DNA of 64,000 nucleotides from positions 20,054,006 through 20,118,005 of the forward strand of contig NC_073691.1 in the NCBI RefSeq assembly GCF_029784155.1, given 5' to 3'. A program made the position numbers and the translations under genes. The DNA comes from Uranotaenia lowii (Eukaryota > Arthropoda > Insecta > Diptera > Culicidae). The notes beneath the pieces are model-generated. The model saw nothing but the letters and a program-made list of their open reading frames with translations. It was not told the origin of the DNA and made no database searches. Positions 58,901 to 64,000 of this stretch are shown piece by piece (within the stretch, counting starts at the first letter, position 1; each line of letters starts with the position of its first letter).

Positions 58901-61650
58901 AGAAGCGTTTTTTAGCGATTCTGAGCTTAATTTGGGATCACAACTTTAAAATGCGATTTCTGGCCTTTAGAAGCGTTTTTCAGCGATTCTGAGCTTAATT
59001 TGGGATCACAACTTTAAAATGCGATTTCTGGCCTTTAGAAGCGTTTTTTCGTGATTCTGAGCTTAATTTGGGATCACAACTTTAAAATGCGATTTCTGGC
59101 CTTTAGAAGCGTTTTTCAGCGATTCTGAGCTTAATTTGGGATCACAACTTTAAAATGCGATTTCTGGCCTTTAGAAGCGTTTTTTCGACATTCTGAGCTT
59201 AATTTGGGATCACAACTTTAAAATGCGATTTCTGGCCTTTAGAAGCGTTTTTCAGCGATTCTGAGCTTAATTTGGGATCACAACTTTAAAATGCGATTTC
59301 TGGCCTTTAGAAGCGTTTTTTCGTGATTCTGAGCTTAATTTGGGATCACAACTTTAAAATGCGATTTCTGGCCTTTAGAAGCGTTTTTCGGCCATTCTGA
59401 GCTTAATTTGGGATCACAACTCTAAAATGCGATTTCTGGCCTTTAGAAGCGTTTTTTCGACATTCTGAGCTTAATTTGGGATCACAACTTTAAAATGCGA
59501 TTTCTGGCCTTTAGAAGCGTTTTTTCGACATTCTGAGCTTAATTTGGGATCACAACTTTAAAATGCGATTTCTGGCCTTTAGAAGCGTTTTTTCGACATT
59601 CTGAGCTTAATTTGGGATCACAACTTTAAAATGCGATTTCTGGCCTTTAGAAGCGTTTTTCGTCGATTCTGAGCTTAATTTGGGATCACAACTTTAAAAT
59701 GCGATTTCTGGCCTTTAGAAGCGTTTTTTAGCGATTCTGAGCTTAATTTGGGATCACAACTTTAAAATGCGATTTCTGGCCTTTAGAAGCGTTTTTCAGC
59801 GATTCTGAGCTTAATTTGGGATCACAACTTTAAAATGCGATTTCTGGCCTTTAGAAGCGTTTTTTCGTGATTCTGAGCTTAATTTGGGATCACAACTTTA
59901 AAATGCGATTTCTGGCCTTTAGAAGCGTTTTTCGTCGATTCTGAGCTTAATTTGGGATCACAACTTTTAAATGCGATTTCTGGCCTTTAGAAGCGTTTTT
60001 TAGCGATTCTGAGCTTAATTTGGGATCACAACTTTAAAATGCGATTTCTGGCCTTTAGAAGCGTTTTTCAGCGATTCTGAGCTTAATTTGGGATCACAAC
60101 TTTAAAATGCGATTTCTGGCCTTTAGAAGCGTTTTTTCGTGATTCTGAGCTTAATTTGGGATCACAACTTTAAAATGCGATTTCTGGCCTTTAGAAGCGT
60201 TTTTCAGCGATTCTGAGCTTAATTTGGGATCACAACTTTAAAATGCGATTTCTGGCCTTTAGAAGCGTTTTTTCGACATTCTGAGCTTAATTTGGGATCA
60301 CAACTTTAAAATGCGATTTCTGGCCTTTAGAAGCGTTTTTCAGCGATTCTGAGCTTAATTTGGGATCACAACTTTAAAATGCGATTTCTGGCCTTTAGAA
60401 GCGTTTTTTCGTGATTCTGAGCTTAATTTGGGATCACAACTTTAAAATGCGATTTCTGGCCTTTAGAAGCGTTTTTTCGTGATTCTGAGCTTAATTTGGG
60501 ATCACAATTTTAAAATGCGATTTCTGGCCTTTAGAATCGTTTTTCGGCCATTCTGAGCTTAATTTGGGATCACAACTCTAAAATGCGATTTCTGGCCTTT
60601 AGAAGCGTTTTTTCGACATTCTGAGCTTAATTTGGGATCACAACTTTAAAATGCGATTTCTGGCCTTTAGAAGCGTTTTTTCGACATTCTGAGCTTAATT
60701 TGGGATCACAACTTTGAAATGCGATTTCTGGCCTTTAGAAGCGTTTTTTCGTGATTCTGAGCTTAATTTGGGATCACAACTTTAAAATGCGATTTCTGGC
60801 CTTTAGAAGCGTTTTTTCGTGATTCTGAGCTTAATTTGGGATCACAACTTTAAAATGCGATTTCTGGCCTTTAGAAGCGTTTTTTCGTGATTCTGAGCTT
60901 AATTTGGGATCACAACTTTAAAATGCGATTTCTGGCCTTTAGAAGCGTTTTTCGGCCATTCTGAGCTTAATTTGGGATCACAACTCTAAAATGCGATTTC
61001 TGGCCTTTAGAAGCGTTTTTTCGACATTCTGAGCTTAATTTGGGATCACAACTTTAAAATGCGATTTCTGGCCTTTTGAAGCGTTTTTTCGTGATTCTGA
61101 GCCTTATTTGGGATCACAACTTTAAAATGCGATTTCTGGCCTTTAGAAGCGTTTTTTCGACATTCTGAGCTTAATTTGGGATCACAACTTTAAAATGCGA
61201 TTTCTGGCCTTTAGAAGCGTTTTTTCGTGATTCTGAGCTTAATTTGGGATCACAACTTTAAAATGCGATTTCTGGCCTTTAGAAGCGTTTTTTCGTGATT
61301 CTGAGCTTAATTTGGGATCACAACTTTAAAATGCGATTTCTGGCCTTTAGAAGCGTTTTTCGTCGATTCTGAGCTTAATTTGGGATCACAACTTTAAAAT
61401 GCGATTTCTGGCCTTTAGAAGCGTTTTTTCGACATTCTGAGCTTAATTTGGGATCACAACTTTAAAATGCGATTTCTGGCCTTTAGAAGCGTTTTTCGTC
61501 GATTCTGAGCTTAATTTGGGATCACAACTTTAAAATGCGATTTCTGGCCTTTAGAAGCGTTTTTCGTCGATTCTGAGCTTAATTTGGGATCACAACTTTA
61601 AAATGCGATTTCTGGCCTTTAGAAGCGTTTTTTAGCGATTCTGAGCTTAA
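49950..61650 (+). repeat. Large block duplications (29, 40 and 87 monomers apart)
   Basis: A doubly marked monomer (CCTTTTGAAGCG followed by GAGCCTTATTTGGG) occurs at 50469, 52441, 55161 and 61072. The first two spacings are 1972 and 2720, exactly 29 and 40 monomers. The third is 5911, which is 87 monomers minus 5, fully explained by two -3 monomers and one +1 monomer in between. Neighbouring monomer types keep the same order around each copy for about 1 kb. Confidence 0.9.
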
Positions 61651-62829
61651 TTTGGGATCACAACTTTAAAATGCGATTTCTGGCCTTTAGAAGCGTTTTT
61701 TCGACATTCTGAGCTTAATTTGGGATCACAACTTTAAAATGCGATTTCTGGCCTTTAGAAGCGTTTTTTCGTGATTCTGAGCTTAATTTGGGATCACAAC
61801 TTTAAAATGCGATTTCTGGCCTTTAGAAGCGTTTTTTCGTGATTCTGAGCTTAATTTGGGATCACAACTTTAAAATGCGATTTCTGGCCTTTAGAAGCGT
61901 TTTTCGTCGATTCTGAGCTTAATTTGGGATCACAACTTTAAAATGCGATTTCTGGCCTTTAGAAGCGTTTTTTCGACATTCTGAGCTTAATTTGGGATCA
62001 CAACTTTAAAATGCGATTTCTGGCCTTTAGAAGCGTTTTTCGTCGATTCTGAGCTTAATTTGGGATCACAACTTTAAAATGCGATTTCTGGCCTTTAGAA
62101 GCGTTTTTCGTCGATTCTGAGCTTAATTTGGGATCACAACTTTAAAATGCGATTTCTGGCCTTTAGAAGCGTTTTTTAGCGATTCTGAGCTTAATTTGGG
62201 ATCACAACTTTAAAATGCGATTTCTGGCCTTTAGAAGCGTTTTTCAGCGATTCTGAGCTTAATTTGGGATCACAACTTTGAAATGCGATTTCTGGCCTTT
62301 AGAAGCGTTTTTCAGCGATTCTGAGCTTAATTTGGGATCACAACTTTAAGATTTCTGGCCTTTAGAAGCGTTTTTTTTAGCGATTCTGAGCTTAATTTGG
62401 GATCACAACTTTAAAATGCGATTTCTGGCCTTTAGAAGCGTTTTTTCGTGATTCTGAGCTTAATTTGGGATCACAACTTTAAAATGCGATTTCTGGCCTT
62501 TAGAAGCGTTTTTTCGTGATTCTGAGCTTAATTTGGGATCACAACTTTAAAATGCGATTTCTGGCCTTTAGAAGCGTTTTTCAGCGATTCTGAGCTTAAT
62601 TTGGGATCACAACTTTAAAATGCGATTTCTGGCCTTTAGAAGCGTTTTTTCGACATTCTGAGCTTAATTTGGGATCACAACTTTAAAATGCGATTTCTGG
62701 CCTTTAGAAGCGTTTTTCAGCGATTCTGAGCTTAATTTGGGATCACAACTTTAAAATGCGATTTCTGGCCTTTAGAAGCGTTTTTTCGTGATTCTGAGCT
62801 TAATTTGGGATCACAACTTTAAAATGCGA

Positions 62830-63200
62830 TTTCTGGCCTTCTGGCCGCTTCTTTTTTCAGCGATTCTGAGCTTAATTTGGGATCACAACTTTAAGATTTC
62901 TGGCCTTTAGAAGCGTTTTTTTAGCGATTCTGAGCTTAATTTGGGATCACAACTTTAAAATGCGATTTCTGGCTTCTAAAAAGCGTTTTTCAGCGATTCT
63001 GAGCTTAATTTGGGATCACAACTTTAAAATGCGATTTCTGGCTTCTAAAAAGCGTTTTTCAGCGATTCTGAGCTTAATTTGGGATCACAACTTTAAAATG
63101 CGATTTCTGGCCTTTAGAAGCGTTTTTTTAGCGATTCTGAGCTTAATTTGGGATCACAACTTTAAAATGCGATTTCTGGCTTCTAAAAAGCGTTTTTCAG
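62830..63200 (+). repeat. Aberrant monomer cluster in the satellite
   Basis: A scrambled monomer (GGCCTTCTGGCCGCTTCTTT) at about 62838 is followed by three monomers with GGCTTCTAAAAAGCG in place of GGCCTTTAGAAGCG (62971, 63041, 63179). These forms were not seen elsewhere in the array. Confidence 0.85.
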
Positions 63201-64000
63201 CGATTCTGAGCTTAATTTGGGATCACAACTTTAAAATGCGATTTCTGGCCTTTAGAAGCGTTTTTCAGCGATTCTGAGCTTAATTTGGGATCACAACTTT
63301 AAAATGCGATTTCTGGCCTTTAGAAGCATTTATTCGTGATTCTGAGCTTAATTTGGGATCACAACTTTAAAATGCGATTTCTGGCCTTTAGAAGCGTTTT
63401 TTCGTGATTCTGAGCTTAATTTGGGATCACAACTTTAAAATGCGATTTCTGGCCTTTAGAAGCGTTTTTCAGCGATTCTGAGCTTAATTTGGGATCACAA
63501 CTTTAAAATGCGATTTCTGGCCTTTAGAAGCGTTTTTCAGCGATTCTGAGCTTAATTTGGGATCACAACTTTGAAATGCGATTTCTGGCCTTTAGAAGCG
63601 TTTTTCAGCGATTCTGAGCTTAATTTGGGATCACAACTTTAAGATTTCTGGCCTTTAGAAGCGTTTTTTTTAGCGATTCTGAGCTTAATTTGGGATCACA
63701 ACTTTAAAATGCGATTTCTGGCCTTTAGAAGCGTTTTTTCGTGATTCTGAGCTTAATTTGGGATCACAACTTTAAAATGCGATTTCTGACCTTTAGAAGC
63801 GTTTTTCAGCGATTCTGAGCTTAATTTGGGATCACAACTTTAAAATGCGATTTCTGGCCTTTAGAAGCGTTTTTTCGTGATTCTGAGCTTAATTTGGGAT
63901 CACAACTTTAAAATGCGATTTCTGGCCTTTAGAAGCGTTTTTCAGCGATTCTGAGCTTAATTTGGGATCACAACTTTAAAATGCGATTTTTGGCCTTTAG

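Larger units (their letters stand above)
31878..64000 (+). repeat. 68-bp satellite array, segment right of the gap
   Basis: About 470 further monomers in the same orientation, running out of the window. New linker types appear: TCGAC from the first monomers, CGGCC with AGAATCG from about 34225, and CGTCG from about 40760. TAGCG and CAGCG become common after about 51000. Indels are few: a 9-bp loss at 33384, a 1-bp loss near 43177, a 5-bp loss (ACTTTAAGATTTC) at 55891, 57180, 62346, 62891 and 63639, and a scrambled monomer at 62838-62856. Confidence 0.98.

Noticed and set aside
62960..63277. 105-codon repetitive frame (MRFLASKKRFSAILSLIWDH type)
   Set aside because: It is a run of 68-bp monomers whose indels happen to keep one frame open; there is no independent sign of coding.
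19928..64000. CRISPR array, because of regular short repeats
   Set aside because: The 68-bp units are contiguous with no unique spacers and sit beside eukaryotic transposons.

Overview
The window looks like heterochromatin of an insect, probably a dipteran and perhaps a mosquito. The reasons are the repeat types: a Transib DNA transposon, a Helitron-like element that starts beside a TCTG microsatellite, a compact LTR element with a tRNA-Arg type primer site, and short AT-rich introns. About 80% of the bases are two unrelated satellites. I found no complete host gene, no tRNA or rRNA, and no bacterial-style operon or CRISPR. The species call is inference only.

Layout. (1) 1-5731 is a 9-bp minisatellite (AAAATTGAC)n with a higher-order duplication of about 2.5 kb. 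(2) 5758-7787 is a related 9-bp array (TTTTTGTCA)n in inverted orientation, which decays into (TTTTTGTAA)n and then into unique DNA. (3) 7788-19927 is about 12 kb of low-copy DNA with most of the information. It holds a Helitron-like fragment (9843-10500), a degenerate ~80-bp repeat array split by a MITE (11225-11571), and a nested transposon complex at 12085-17535. (4) 19928-64000 is a 68-bp satellite, roughly 640 monomers, broken by a 500-N assembly gap at 31378-31877.

The nested complex is the centrepiece. The outer element (12090-17530) is a Transib transposon. It begins and ends with CACAGTG, is flanked by the 5-bp duplication CATTG, and carries on the minus strand a decayed C-terminal piece of a RAG1-like transposase. 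Its terminal inverted repeats have expanded to about 815 bp each. Two later insertions sit inside it. One is a 607-bp retroposed element in the right inverted repeat, with a 20-bp duplication. The other is a 2400-bp non-autonomous LTR retrotransposon on the minus strand, in the transposase exon, with 178-bp LTRs that differ at one base, a primer-binding site, a polypurine tract and the duplication ATTGC. Its interior carries a ~74-bp tandem repeat that can form hairpins.

The 68-bp satellite is organised in blocks. Rare variant monomers recur at exact multiples of 68 bp (4, 5, 6, 9, 15, 29, 40 and 45 monomers), so multi-monomer segments have been copied as blocks. The monomer types differ on the two sides of the gap. 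A lone 98-bp satellite piece in reverse orientation lies about 430 bp outside the array, between 14-bp direct repeats.

The very long open frames in 1-7400 arise because the 9-bp units contain no stop codon in most frames; they are not genes. A few short open stretches in the unique region have splice-like borders and are listed as low-confidence candidate exons.
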